DNA of 64,000 nt, taken from assembly GCF_000219585.1 (NCBI RefSeq), contig NC_015731.1, forward strand, positions 1,054,001 to 1,118,000. Direction: 5' to 3'. Origin of the DNA: Nitrosomonas sp. Is79A3. Its GTDB lineage: Bacteria; Pseudomonadota; Gammaproteobacteria; Burkholderiales; Nitrosomonadaceae. The notes beneath the pieces were generated by a model. That model worked only from the letters and a program-made list of their open reading frames with translations, searched no databases and had not been told where the DNA came from. Made by a program: the position numbers and the translations under genes. Position 1 is the stretch's first letter. Each line of letters begins with the position of its first letter. Shown one piece after another: positions 44,656 to 52,870 of the stretch.

Positions 44656-45123
44656 ATGGCCGCCCTCATTTATCCTTTCACAGCCTTTAACTTCTCCGTG
44701 GAAATCAACCGGGGTGAGGACGGGAAGCCCTTGGTGAATGCTGCGTTTTCCGAGTGTGACGGGCTAGAGATGTCAATGGAAGTAAAAACCATCCGTGAAG
44801 GGGGGGGTAATAACCGCCAAATCCGTCTGAATGGTCCGGTCAGTTACGGCCAACTTACGCTGAAACGAGGGATGACGGAAAGCTTTGATCTGTGGAGCTG
44901 GTTTCAGGATACCATCGCTCAGCCACACCTCAGAGCCAATGCGGCAATCGTGATGCTGGCCGAGGATGGCAGCACTGAGCGGGTGCGTTTCACGCTGGAG
45001 CGTTGTTTGCCGGTTAAAATCAAATCACCGGCTCTAAACGCCAAAGATGGAATGATTGCCATCGAGGAATTGCAAATCGTCTACGAATCGATGCAATTCA
45101 AATTCATATCACCAAAAAGGTAA
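44656..45123 (+). CDS. eCIS tube protein, second copy
   Basis: 155 residues from the ATG at 44656 (GGAAGAGG upstream; a TTG lies 6 bases earlier). YPFTAFNFSVEINRGEDGKP, FSECDGLEMSMEVKTI, GGGNNRQIRLNGPVSYGQLT, PVKIKSPALNAKDGMIAIEE follow the tube fold, in diverged form. Probably the baseplate-proximal tube initiator ring (Afp5-like), paired with the giant sheath gene just upstream, 2 bases away. Confidence 0.9.
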   Translation: MAALIYPFTAFNFSVEINRGEDGKPLVNAAFSECDGLEMSMEVKTIREGGGNNRQIRLNGPVSYGQLTLKRGMTESFDLWSWFQDTIAQPHLRANAAIVMLAEDGSTERVRFTLERCLPVKIKSPALNAKDGMIAIEELQIVYESMQFKFISPKR

Positions 45124-45128
45124 AAATA

Positions 45129-45818
45129 ATGAGTGGACTAGCAAAAGCAAAATTAATCGAGCTTACCGGTGATTTTAAGAACGAGAAGGATGGTGGTCAA
45201 AAAATCGAAGTGCAGTTTAATCCTGAATCGCTAAAGCTTAGCTATGCCAATCAGATAGTACAACCGCAGGGAGGTGACCAGGCCAGCGGCACTGGTGGTC
45301 GCCAATTCGTTGGTGCGGGTACAACCAAGCTCAGCTTGCAATTGTGGTTCGATGTAACGGCGATGCAACAAGACCCGGTTGATGACGTGCGACGCCTGAC
45401 TCAGAAGGTAGTGTACTTTATGACCCCGCAGAAGATTGATTCTGAAAAGCAGGTTCCCCCAGGGGTGAGGTTTTCTTGGGGATCCTTCGTGTTCGACGGT
45501 ATGGTAGAAGGGATCGAGGAAACGATTGAATTTTTCTCACCAGAAGGTAAGCCATTGCGGGCAAGTATTACGCTTAACTTATCACAACAGAAAATACTCG
45601 AAGCAAAATTCGAAGGAAACGGTATAGGCCACAAACCTTTAACAAGTGCAAAGTTCGGGGATTCGTTGCAGAGTATTGCTGCTAAGCGTGGCAAGGGAAA
45701 TTGGCAATCCATCGCTGCCGCCAATCAAATTGAGGATCCTTTGCGTTTGTCTCCGGGTCAGTTGATAGATTTGAATGTAGGTGTTGATCGGAATACAGGA
45801 ATTATTTTTCCGAAGTAA
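45129..45818 (+). CDS. CIS tube-cap protein with LysM domain (Pvc7/Afp7-like)
   Basis: 229 residues. Residues 1-155 are the CIS tube-initiator domain (VQFNPESLKLSYANQ, TTKLSLQLWFDVT, FFSPEGKPLRASITLNL). A LysM domain at about 170-217 follows (AKFGDSLQSIAAKRGKGNW, LSPGQLIDL). Pvc7/Afp7 and gp53-like proteins have this order. LysM may bind glycan or pack on the central hub. It lies 5 bases from the second tube gene. Confidence 0.9.
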   Translation: MSGLAKAKLIELTGDFKNEKDGGQKIEVQFNPESLKLSYANQIVQPQGGDQASGTGGRQFVGAGTTKLSLQLWFDVTAMQQDPVDDVRRLTQKVVYFMTPQKIDSEKQVPPGVRFSWGSFVFDGMVEGIEETIEFFSPEGKPLRASITLNLSQQKILEAKFEGNGIGHKPLTSAKFGDSLQSIAAKRGKGNWQSIAAANQIEDPLRLSPGQLIDLNVGVDRNTGIIFPK

Positions 45819-45961
45819 TCATGAAACAGCGCTTCATTCGTGGAAGTATATTTCTGGGATGAAAAAAAGGAAAAACATCCATCCTAATTCCGCAGAGGAA
45901 ATTAGGAAATTAGTGAGATGGTAGAGATGATTCATAAATTTGGTCAGAAAGGAGAATGATC

Positions 45962-46138
45962 ATGGCAATTGTGATTAATAGCTTTGAGGCAATCGCTGAA
46001 GTACCGGAACAACAGAAACAAAAACAAGAGAGCGGTGAAAATGAGAGCAGCAACAAACTCAGTGCTCTCGAACCGCATGATCTGGCAATTGTACTCCGTA
46101 GCATAGCTGATCAATCATTGCGATCATGGGCTCATTAA
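45962..46138 (+). CDS. small hypothetical protein in the eCIS operon
   Basis: 58 residues from the ATG at 45962 (an ATG 6 bases upstream is also possible; AGGAGAATG precedes). N-terminal MAIVINSFEAIAEVPEQQKQ is followed by a Q/E/S-rich linker and a helical C terminus (LSALEPHDLAIVLRSIADQS). The position between Pvc7-like and Pvc8-like genes is that of Afp6-type small genes in related clusters, but the similarity cannot be judged by eye. About 140 bases of spacer precede it. Confidence 0.55.
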   Translation: MAIVINSFEAIAEVPEQQKQKQESGENESSNKLSALEPHDLAIVLRSIADQSLRSWAH

Positions 46139-46172
46139 CGGGCAAGATGTTTAATAGGATAAGCGTGCGGCT

Positions 46173-47243
46173 ATGGTTGCAGTGATGAGTATACCGGTTA
46201 AAGAGGCAAGACCTTCGATAGAAATCGAGGGGCAACGTGCTACTACTCTGGCATCGTCACTGTTATGTCTCGATATTATTGACTCGGATGACGGTTTGGC
46301 ACGTTGTGAACTGCTATTGGGTAATTGGGGTGGCCCGGAAAAATCTGGCTTCCAGCATTTTGATCGCTCCCAAATCGATTTCGGCAAGATAATCAAGGTG
46401 AAGCTCGCTACCGATACTTTGTTTGAGGGACGCATTAGCGCCATCAACGCCCGATTTCCAGATGGAGGCCCTCCGCAGATCGGCGTGTGTGCGGAAGATC
46501 GTTTACAAGATTTGCGCATGGTGCGGCATACACGGTGTTTTGCCGACGCCACACTGGGTGACGTTGTGCAACACATCGCTAACGATCACGGCTTACAAGC
46601 CAAGGTCGATTTAAGTGGACCACAACACAAGGTTTTAGCTCAGATGAATCAGAGCGATCTCGTATTTTTAAGAGATGTCGCACGAAGCGAGGATGCTCAG
46701 ATTTGGGTAGAAAATACAACATTGAGGGTAGCAACACGCTCGCGGCGTAACGGCGGGACCGTAGAGCTTGCTTGGGGTGGGGAGTTGCGTGAGTTTAGAG
46801 TTAGTGCTGATCTAGCACATCAAAGAACTAACCTAATCGCAGCCGGATGGGATGTAACTAGCAAGCAAGCCGCACGGTATGAGGCTGATGAAGCTGCGAT
46901 ACGTGCTGAACTCAACGATGGCGATAGCGGAATGGCGACGCTGCTCAGCGCCTTCGGTAAACGCGCAGATACGCTTGCGCATGGTTTGCCGTGCAACTCA
47001 AGTGAAGCGCGTACTTTAGCTGAAGCCAGTTTGCGCCATCTAGCGCGTCGTTTTGTAGTAGGTCAGGGTGTAGCCGAAACGCAAGTTGAGCTTCGTGTAG
47101 GGGCCAAACTTAAATTGAGCGGACTGGGACCATTATTCGAAGGGGAATACACATTGACATTTGTTCATCACCGTTTTGACAAATCGGGTATGCGCACCGA
47201 GTTTCGTTGCGATCGTCCATCCTTGGGTAAAGGAAGCGTGTAA
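46173..47243 (+). CDS. gpD-like half of the VgrG/hub protein
   Basis: 356 residues. The N-terminal part (PSIEIEGQRATTLASSLLCL, CELLLGNWGGP, IKVKLATDTLFEGRISAINA) and the central QMNQSDLVFLRDVARSEDAQI match late control gpD proteins, which form the gp27-like ring of the hub. In Afp8/Pvc8 this part is fused to a gpV/spike part; here the spike is a separate gene that overlaps by one base (TAATG). It forms the central hub over which the tube is built. Confidence 0.9.
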   Translation: MVAVMSIPVKEARPSIEIEGQRATTLASSLLCLDIIDSDDGLARCELLLGNWGGPEKSGFQHFDRSQIDFGKIIKVKLATDTLFEGRISAINARFPDGGPPQIGVCAEDRLQDLRMVRHTRCFADATLGDVVQHIANDHGLQAKVDLSGPQHKVLAQMNQSDLVFLRDVARSEDAQIWVENTTLRVATRSRRNGGTVELAWGGELREFRVSADLAHQRTNLIAAGWDVTSKQAARYEADEAAIRAELNDGDSGMATLLSAFGKRADTLAHGLPCNSSEARTLAEASLRHLARRFVVGQGVAETQVELRVGAKLKLSGLGPLFEGEYTLTFVHHRFDKSGMRTEFRCDRPSLGKGSV

Positions 47244-47965
47244 TGAAAATAATTGATCTTTCCGCGTTTGAGCAACAGCTATATGAACGAATACCAAGTG
47301 GCTGGGGAGGGCGCTGGTACGGTGTATTTCCGGCGGTCGTGCTCGAAATAAAGGATCCAGATAACCAAGGGCGCGTGAAGATTACGTTACCCTGGTCACC
47401 CGATGCGCAAGGCGGACGTTACGAAGCTTGGGCACGTCTTGCCACTTTGTTTGGAGGCAATAATCGCGGTAGCTGGTTTGTGCCGGATGTCGACGATGAA
47501 GTTCTAGTGGCATTCGAGCAAGGAGATGCTCGACGACCCTATGTACTCGGGGGGCTTTGGAACGGTCGTGATCAAGCACCCGAAACCATGGATAGTGCTG
47601 GTAACAACTACAAGAAAGTTCTGTGCTCACGCAATGGTGTAAAAATTACGCTTGACGATCAGGATGGACAAGAAAAACTATTGATGGAAACGCCAGGCGG
47701 TCAAAAGGTTACGCTTAAAGATGGGCTAGGGGCTGTTGAAATCATTGATAGTAACGGCAATTCGGTCAAACTCGAAGCAAGCGGTATTACGATCAATGCT
47801 TCGGCAAAAGTAACTGTTAATGCCAGCCAGATCGCAATTTCAGCCGGAATGGTAACAGTGGATGCAGGTATGTCAAAATTTTCTGGTGTAGTGCAAGCGG
47901 ACACAATTATAAGTAACAGCGTCATATCGGCATCTTATACGCCGGGTGCGGGGAATATATGGTGA
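47243..47965 (+). CDS. gpV-like spike half of the VgrG/hub protein
   Basis: 240 residues. The OB-fold of baseplate protein V is clear (AVVLEIKDPDNQGRVKITLPW, VPDVDDEVLVAFEQGDARRP, YVLGGLWNGRDQAP), followed by a repeated beta-helix segment (VKITLDDQDGQEKLLMETPGG, GITINASAKVTVNASQIAIS). The C-terminal repeats form the needle below the hub. No PAAR-tip gene is visible nearby. The gene is translationally coupled to the gpD-like gene. Confidence 0.9.
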   Translation: MKIIDLSAFEQQLYERIPSGWGGRWYGVFPAVVLEIKDPDNQGRVKITLPWSPDAQGGRYEAWARLATLFGGNNRGSWFVPDVDDEVLVAFEQGDARRPYVLGGLWNGRDQAPETMDSAGNNYKKVLCSRNGVKITLDDQDGQEKLLMETPGGQKVTLKDGLGAVEIIDSNGNSVKLEASGITINASAKVTVNASQIAISAGMVTVDAGMSKFSGVVQADTIISNSVISASYTPGAGNIW

Positions 47966-47969
47966 ATCT

Positions 47970-50093
47970 ATGAGTACTCATCCTATTCAATGGCAGGCTC
48001 CGGAACCCTTATGGGCCCGTTTTGGAGCGACATCCGATGTGGCAGTTACAGCACCGGATCAGTTTCGTCCCGCGATTCTGCGGTTTGCTACCGACGACTT
48101 CATGGAGCAAATGATCAGCACGCTTACACGTGATCCTGCGCATATCGGTAACATGCTGGCGAGACCAGAGACATGGCGCACGCCACCGGTCGTTAATGAA
48201 AAAGACATGAAAGAGCGTGTTGCTATGCCAAAGATCGTGCAAGCACTAGCTCGCCGTTTTACATTGAAACGATCAAAATCACCTGTGCAAGCAGTAGAGT
48301 CGACTTCTTCTGTTGAAGAGAAAAAACAAAAACGTAGTTTATCCTTAAAGCTTTATCAACCGGCGCACCAGCGATATTACCTGGTAAGCGCAAGCTTGAT
48401 CTGCCGTGTAGCAGGGCTGCCAGAGCGGGCTGTAATCCAGGGTGGTTCAGAACAGATAGGCTTCGTTTTGCGAAGATTATTACCTGCTAAGGTGGGCAGC
48501 AAAGGCGAAGCCGATTTAACTGAATTTGCTTTTGTTAAAGATGACCAAGGTGCTCGCTGGCAGCAAGTGTTTGCGGATGAAGGGGGTGCGGCAGAATTAG
48601 CAACTAGTGAAGAATTGTTGCCGCTATTCCCGCTGAATTACCGCGATGCGGCCGATCATCCACGCACGCTTTGGACCGGATTGATTCCAGTGGGGCGCCG
48701 CGAAGAATATATGGGCACAGCGATCAATCGGAGTGCTCCGCTATCACTAACGGAAGCGCAGCAGCAATCCCTGCAGCCATCAAAAACTTCCAGTGCGCCA
48801 GATAGCATTACCGCTCGCATGACTGAGTTCAGAATGGAAGTGGCCGAGCCTTGGAAAACTCTGATTCGAGCTGCATATAAAGCGCAAGATTCGTTGGAAG
48901 AATCTAGTGACCCCAGAGGGCCAGAAACCACCAAAGATCAACTGCCGCGTGCAGGAACACTCAATATGCAATGGCAGATGCAATCCTGGCTGATTCTGCT
49001 CGATTTTTCGGATTATTTGGCCACATATTTACCTGATGTGTGGACAGCCATCGAAAAAGGAGTGGGAATCAATGCGCTTAAACCTCAAAGCTTAGCACTC
49101 TACAACTGGCTCGGCGATGCCAAAATGACTCAGGCCCTTTTTGATGCCATGCCTACTTTAACGCCGATCAAGCCACCTTCAATTTCTTTGCGAGAAGCAT
49201 TGAAGGCAGTTTGGAAACCTTCCGTGCGAGCTGGACTTGAAGGGGCAGAGAAATTGTATGGTGTTATAAACGCTAGTGATGCGGAATGGCCGAATTTCCA
49301 TTTTCTGCTTGCGGGTCTTGATACGGATATGCAAGCGAGTGGCGCGTTTAAAGCACTTACCGCCTTAGCAATCCCCAGTCCGGATGAAATAAACAGTGAA
49401 GTGCCAGAGGATCCGAAAGTGGCGATGGGTAACAATATTGCTGAAGGTGCAGTTGAAGCTGAGAAGCTTGATCGTTTGACTGCTCTCGTGGCGCGCGCAC
49501 TGGAGCGAAAACCTGAAACCGATGTGCCGGAGCCACCATTTGCGTTGCAACTCAGCAAAGCGCTGAAAGATACCCAAGGCGACGCCGGGTGGTTTGTCAT
49601 ACGTTATGTGCACAGAATCCAGAATTGCGGCCCACTGCATCCGCCGACGTTATCTGAATCGACTCAGCGTTTTCAACTAGCCAGTTTTTTTGATTACGAT
49701 GCGCCGGCTCGGCCAATTCGGATCACCTTACCGATGGACACTACACCCGCAGGGTTGCGCAAGTATCGTAAAAATACGGCATTCGTTATCTCGGACGTGC
49801 TCTGTGGACAGATACAACGTGCCAAGGGTCTGGGCTTAGGTGATTTAGTACGATCTGTTTTACCTTGGCCATTCCATAAAGATCTTAATGTAGGTGATGG
49901 GGGGGCCTGCAGCAACAATGCCGGCAGCATTGGCATGATCTGCTCGTTGTCGATTCCGATCATTACCATCTGCGCCCTTATTCTTTTGATAATTATCGTA
50001 TCGCTGCTGGATTTCATTTTTCGTTGGATCCCGTATTTCATCATGTGCTTTCCTGTTCCTGGTTTAAAGGGCAAACGAGGAGGGTCTGAATGA
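47970..50093 (+). CDS. large eCIS protein with C-terminal membrane domain
   Basis: 707 residues from the ATG at 47970, 4 bases after the spike gene stop; no Shine-Dalgarno is visible, so coupling is likely. Residues 1-650 are soluble and helical (QYY-type motif RYYLVSASLICRVAGL; WTGLIPVGRREEYMG; a Trp-rich region LNMQWQMQSWLILLDFSDYL). The final ~50 residues are hydrophobic: SIPIITICALILLIIIVSLL, then FRWIPYFIMCFPVPG and a basic end KGKRGG. No family is recognised. The membrane tail is not expected in a freely released particle and suggests anchoring in the host membrane. Confidence 0.75.
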   Translation: MSTHPIQWQAPEPLWARFGATSDVAVTAPDQFRPAILRFATDDFMEQMISTLTRDPAHIGNMLARPETWRTPPVVNEKDMKERVAMPKIVQALARRFTLKRSKSPVQAVESTSSVEEKKQKRSLSLKLYQPAHQRYYLVSASLICRVAGLPERAVIQGGSEQIGFVLRRLLPAKVGSKGEADLTEFAFVKDDQGARWQQVFADEGGAAELATSEELLPLFPLNYRDAADHPRTLWTGLIPVGRREEYMGTAINRSAPLSLTEAQQQSLQPSKTSSAPDSITARMTEFRMEVAEPWKTLIRAAYKAQDSLEESSDPRGPETTKDQLPRAGTLNMQWQMQSWLILLDFSDYLATYLPDVWTAIEKGVGINALKPQSLALYNWLGDAKMTQALFDAMPTLTPIKPPSISLREALKAVWKPSVRAGLEGAEKLYGVINASDAEWPNFHFLLAGLDTDMQASGAFKALTALAIPSPDEINSEVPEDPKVAMGNNIAEGAVEAEKLDRLTALVARALERKPETDVPEPPFALQLSKALKDTQGDAGWFVIRYVHRIQNCGPLHPPTLSESTQRFQLASFFDYDAPARPIRITLPMDTTPAGLRKYRKNTAFVISDVLCGQIQRAKGLGLGDLVRSVLPWPFHKDLNVGDGGACSNNAGSIGMICSLSIPIITICALILLIIIVSLLDFIFRWIPYFIMCFPVPGLKGKRGGSE

Positions 50094-50488
50094 GTAACTC
50101 GAACAATATATTTGGCCGTAGCTTGTCATTTCCATTGCGAATCGGGGCTGATGGCCGTTTTGCATGGTCGGAAGGAGAAAGTAATATTCGTGAATCGTTG
50201 ATTGTGATTCTCAAAACCGAGCCAGGTGAACGCATTGCGCTGCCGGATTTCGGCGCAGGACTCAGCCGTTTTTTGTTTGAGCCTAACAACGCAGCCACTC
50301 ATGCCCGTATCGAACAAGCAATTACCGGGGCACTGACACGCTGGGAACGAAGGATCCAGGTTGAATCGGTTGAGGTTGCTGCCGATCCCATCGATTTATC
50401 CGCTGCACTTGCGACGATTACTTATCGATTGGTAGCAACCAGCGGTCGAGAAAGAATCAGCGTTGCTATTCCACTGAAAAGCTCATGA
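50090..50488 (+). CDS. baseplate gp25/GpW-like protein (Pvc9-like)
   Basis: 132 residues. The gp25 fold is identified by SLSFPLRIGADGRFAWSEGE, NIRESLIVILKTEPGERIA, PDFGAGLSRFLFEP and the later E-R segment. gp25/Pvc9 is the conserved wedge protein that nucleates sheath assembly. The start overlaps the upstream stop by 4 bases (ATGA), so it is translationally coupled to the membrane-tailed protein. Confidence 0.95.
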   Translation: MSNSNNIFGRSLSFPLRIGADGRFAWSEGESNIRESLIVILKTEPGERIALPDFGAGLSRFLFEPNNAATHARIEQAITGALTRWERRIQVESVEVAADPIDLSAALATITYRLVATSGRERISVAIPLKSS

Positions 50489-50506
50489 TAAAGAAGGATT
50501 GTTACT

Positions 50507-52870
50507 ATGCCGCTTGAACTGCCTCGTATTGATAATCGCCGCTACCAGCAGCTTGTGGATGAATTACTCGCGCGGGCTCCAGTACACACGCCGGAGTGGA
50601 CAAATTTTAATGATAGCGACCCAGGCGTTACATTAGTGCAGCTGTACGCATTTCTTACTGAAAATCTGTTGTACCGCGCTAACCTAATTCCAGAACGTAA
50701 CCGCATTAAATTTCTTCAGCTATTAAAGATACATTTAGAAACCGCGACTGCAGCGCGCGGATTAGTTACGATTAATAATGAAAAAGGGGCTTTGGTTACA
50801 GAAACCCTGCCATCAGATCTGGAAGTTCGTGCCGGTAACGTATTATTCCGGACAGAGCAAGGGCTTGATGTATTGCCGGTTGAAGCCCAGGTATTTTTCA
50901 AGCGCCCGCTTAAACCAGCACCAACTGATCTTGTCGAATATTACCGGTTGCTTTATGCCTCCTATCAAAAGCCGATGCCTCTTGAGTTTAAACTTAACTT
51001 GTATGAGACCATTGCGCTTGATCCTGCTGTGGTTGATCAGGTTGATCTTCATAATGATACTGTCGATCGGTCACTGTGGATTGCAATTCTGGCACGTAAG
51101 AATGATAAGCCCGGCAGCTTAGATCCAGAAGATCCGTGGAAATCGGTATACGACAAGATTGGTGGCCGCACGCTAACACTTGGCCTAGTACCCGCATTGG
51201 ATAAAACTTTAATGCGGACAGCCGCCGGTGGTCAGGCCCGTCCCAATGATATGCTGGTCTTTGAGCTACCAAAAATAAACAATCGTAATGATAAGATACC
51301 GCGAGACAGTCAGGGACGCCCAATGCCAAGTTATAGGCAATTAGAACCGCATGGTGAGGAAGATTTGCTCGCGATGCCGGGAGTCGTGCAATTGAGCTTA
51401 CCTGATTCTCAAGTTTTAGGGGTATGGCGCGATCTGGATCCGCTTGAAGCAGGGGTGGGTGATTTACCGCCTATGCTGGAAGATTCCACTTTATCAAAGC
51501 TCATTACCTGGCTACGGGTGCGTGCGACTGGTGCAGCACAAGCTCGTGTTTTGTGGGCGGGAATCAATGCTGTACCTGTTAGTCAGCGTGAACGGGTGAC
51601 GCGTGAACGGCTTGCTGACGGAGACGGAACACCGGATCAAACCCGGAGATTGTCGCGAGCTCCGGTTCTTGCGGGATCAATCGAAGTCTATACGCAATCA
51701 GATACGACACAGCTTTCTTGGACTGAGATCGACGATTTACTGGCGGCCCAGCCTGAAGTCTCAGTGGTAGATGCGCGTTCCGCACCCACTGCGGCGGCTA
51801 GAACGGAAGTAAAACAACGCAACGACGATAGAGTCAACGTCTTTCAGGCAGACCATGAAGCAGGAATTCTGATTTTCGGCGATGGCCTCCGCGGCAGGCG
51901 TCTGCCTTTAGGAACCAGGGTATTTGCCAGTTATGAATTTTGCCAAGGATCGGCCGGTAACGTCGCGCCGCTATCAATCAATAATGCGCCACAATTACCT
52001 TCAGGCTTTAGCGTATCCAATCCGGTACGCACCTGGGGAGGGGCAGATGCAGAAATGGCACAAAACGGTGAGAAACAAATTAAACGTTTTCTGCAGCATC
52101 GAGATCGCCTAGTAAGTGCTGAGGATTTCAAAGCTATCGCTTGGCGTACTCCAGGAATTGATATAGGTCGTATTGAGATTCTGCCAGCCTTTCATCCGGA
52201 CTTCGTACCAAATGAACCTGGTTCAGTGCCCGGCGTTGTGACCGTGATGGCCATTCCGCGTTTCGACCCCAGTCAACCTGATGCTCCTCGTGCTGACACA
52301 TTGTTTCTTAATAGTCTTTGCCGTCATCTTGAACCGAGAAGACTGGTTACGACTGAATTAGTGGTATGCGGCCCTGTTTACAAATCGATCTGGATATCAA
52401 TCGGCATTGATGTGGAAGCGAGATTCTCTGTGGCGGAAGTAACAGAAGCAGTCAAGCGGCGTTTGCGGCAATTTCTTGCCCCTATCCCTTCAGATCCAAG
52501 CCAAATAGGGTATGCAGCGCAAACTGGTTTATTGTTTGGAGCGGCAACTGAGGCTGCTGCCCAAGGCTGGCCTTTGCGCAGATCAGTCAGTGCGAGAGTG
52601 TTATTAGCGGAAGCCGCGCGGGTACCGGGTGTGACCTCGATATTCGACGATGCTTTGTTGGCTGAAGAAACAGGCTCCAACAAAGCAGTAATCGAGATGA
52701 TGGGATTGGAGCTGCCGCGAGTTCTTGGTATTTCGGTAGTGGCCGGTGAACCGGTGTCAATTTCCGATATACGCGGTGATTCTTCTATTGGAACTTCCGG
52801 TACAACAGGTGGCACATCGGGTACGCCATTAGTGCTGTTACCAGTTCCGATCATACCGGAGAGCTGCTGA
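50507..52870 (+). CDS. baseplate wedge protein, gpJ-like (Pvc11-like)
   Basis: 787 residues. The start LPRIDNRRYQQLVDELLARA, TPEWTNFNDSDPGVTLVQLYAF and LYRANLIPERNRIKFLQLL is diagnostic of the 'putative baseplate assembly protein' family with a gpJ-like core. The latter half has RIFEVLPAF-type strands (DIGRIEILPAF) and the C-terminal domain. It forms the wedge arms of the baseplate with gp25 and the gpI-like protein. Its stop overlaps the next start by one base (TGATG). The final 40 residues are rich in G, S and T (GDSSIGTSGTTGGTSG), a flexible tail. Confidence 0.95.
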   Translation: MPLELPRIDNRRYQQLVDELLARAPVHTPEWTNFNDSDPGVTLVQLYAFLTENLLYRANLIPERNRIKFLQLLKIHLETATAARGLVTINNEKGALVTETLPSDLEVRAGNVLFRTEQGLDVLPVEAQVFFKRPLKPAPTDLVEYYRLLYASYQKPMPLEFKLNLYETIALDPAVVDQVDLHNDTVDRSLWIAILARKNDKPGSLDPEDPWKSVYDKIGGRTLTLGLVPALDKTLMRTAAGGQARPNDMLVFELPKINNRNDKIPRDSQGRPMPSYRQLEPHGEEDLLAMPGVVQLSLPDSQVLGVWRDLDPLEAGVGDLPPMLEDSTLSKLITWLRVRATGAAQARVLWAGINAVPVSQRERVTRERLADGDGTPDQTRRLSRAPVLAGSIEVYTQSDTTQLSWTEIDDLLAAQPEVSVVDARSAPTAAARTEVKQRNDDRVNVFQADHEAGILIFGDGLRGRRLPLGTRVFASYEFCQGSAGNVAPLSINNAPQLPSGFSVSNPVRTWGGADAEMAQNGEKQIKRFLQHRDRLVSAEDFKAIAWRTPGIDIGRIEILPAFHPDFVPNEPGSVPGVVTVMAIPRFDPSQPDAPRADTLFLNSLCRHLEPRRLVTTELVVCGPVYKSIWISIGIDVEARFSVAEVTEAVKRRLRQFLAPIPSDPSQIGYAAQTGLLFGAATEAAAQGWPLRRSVSARVLLAEAARVPGVTSIFDDALLAEETGSNKAVIEMMGLELPRVLGISVVAGEPVSISDIRGDSSIGTSGTTGGTSGTPLVLLPVPIIPESC

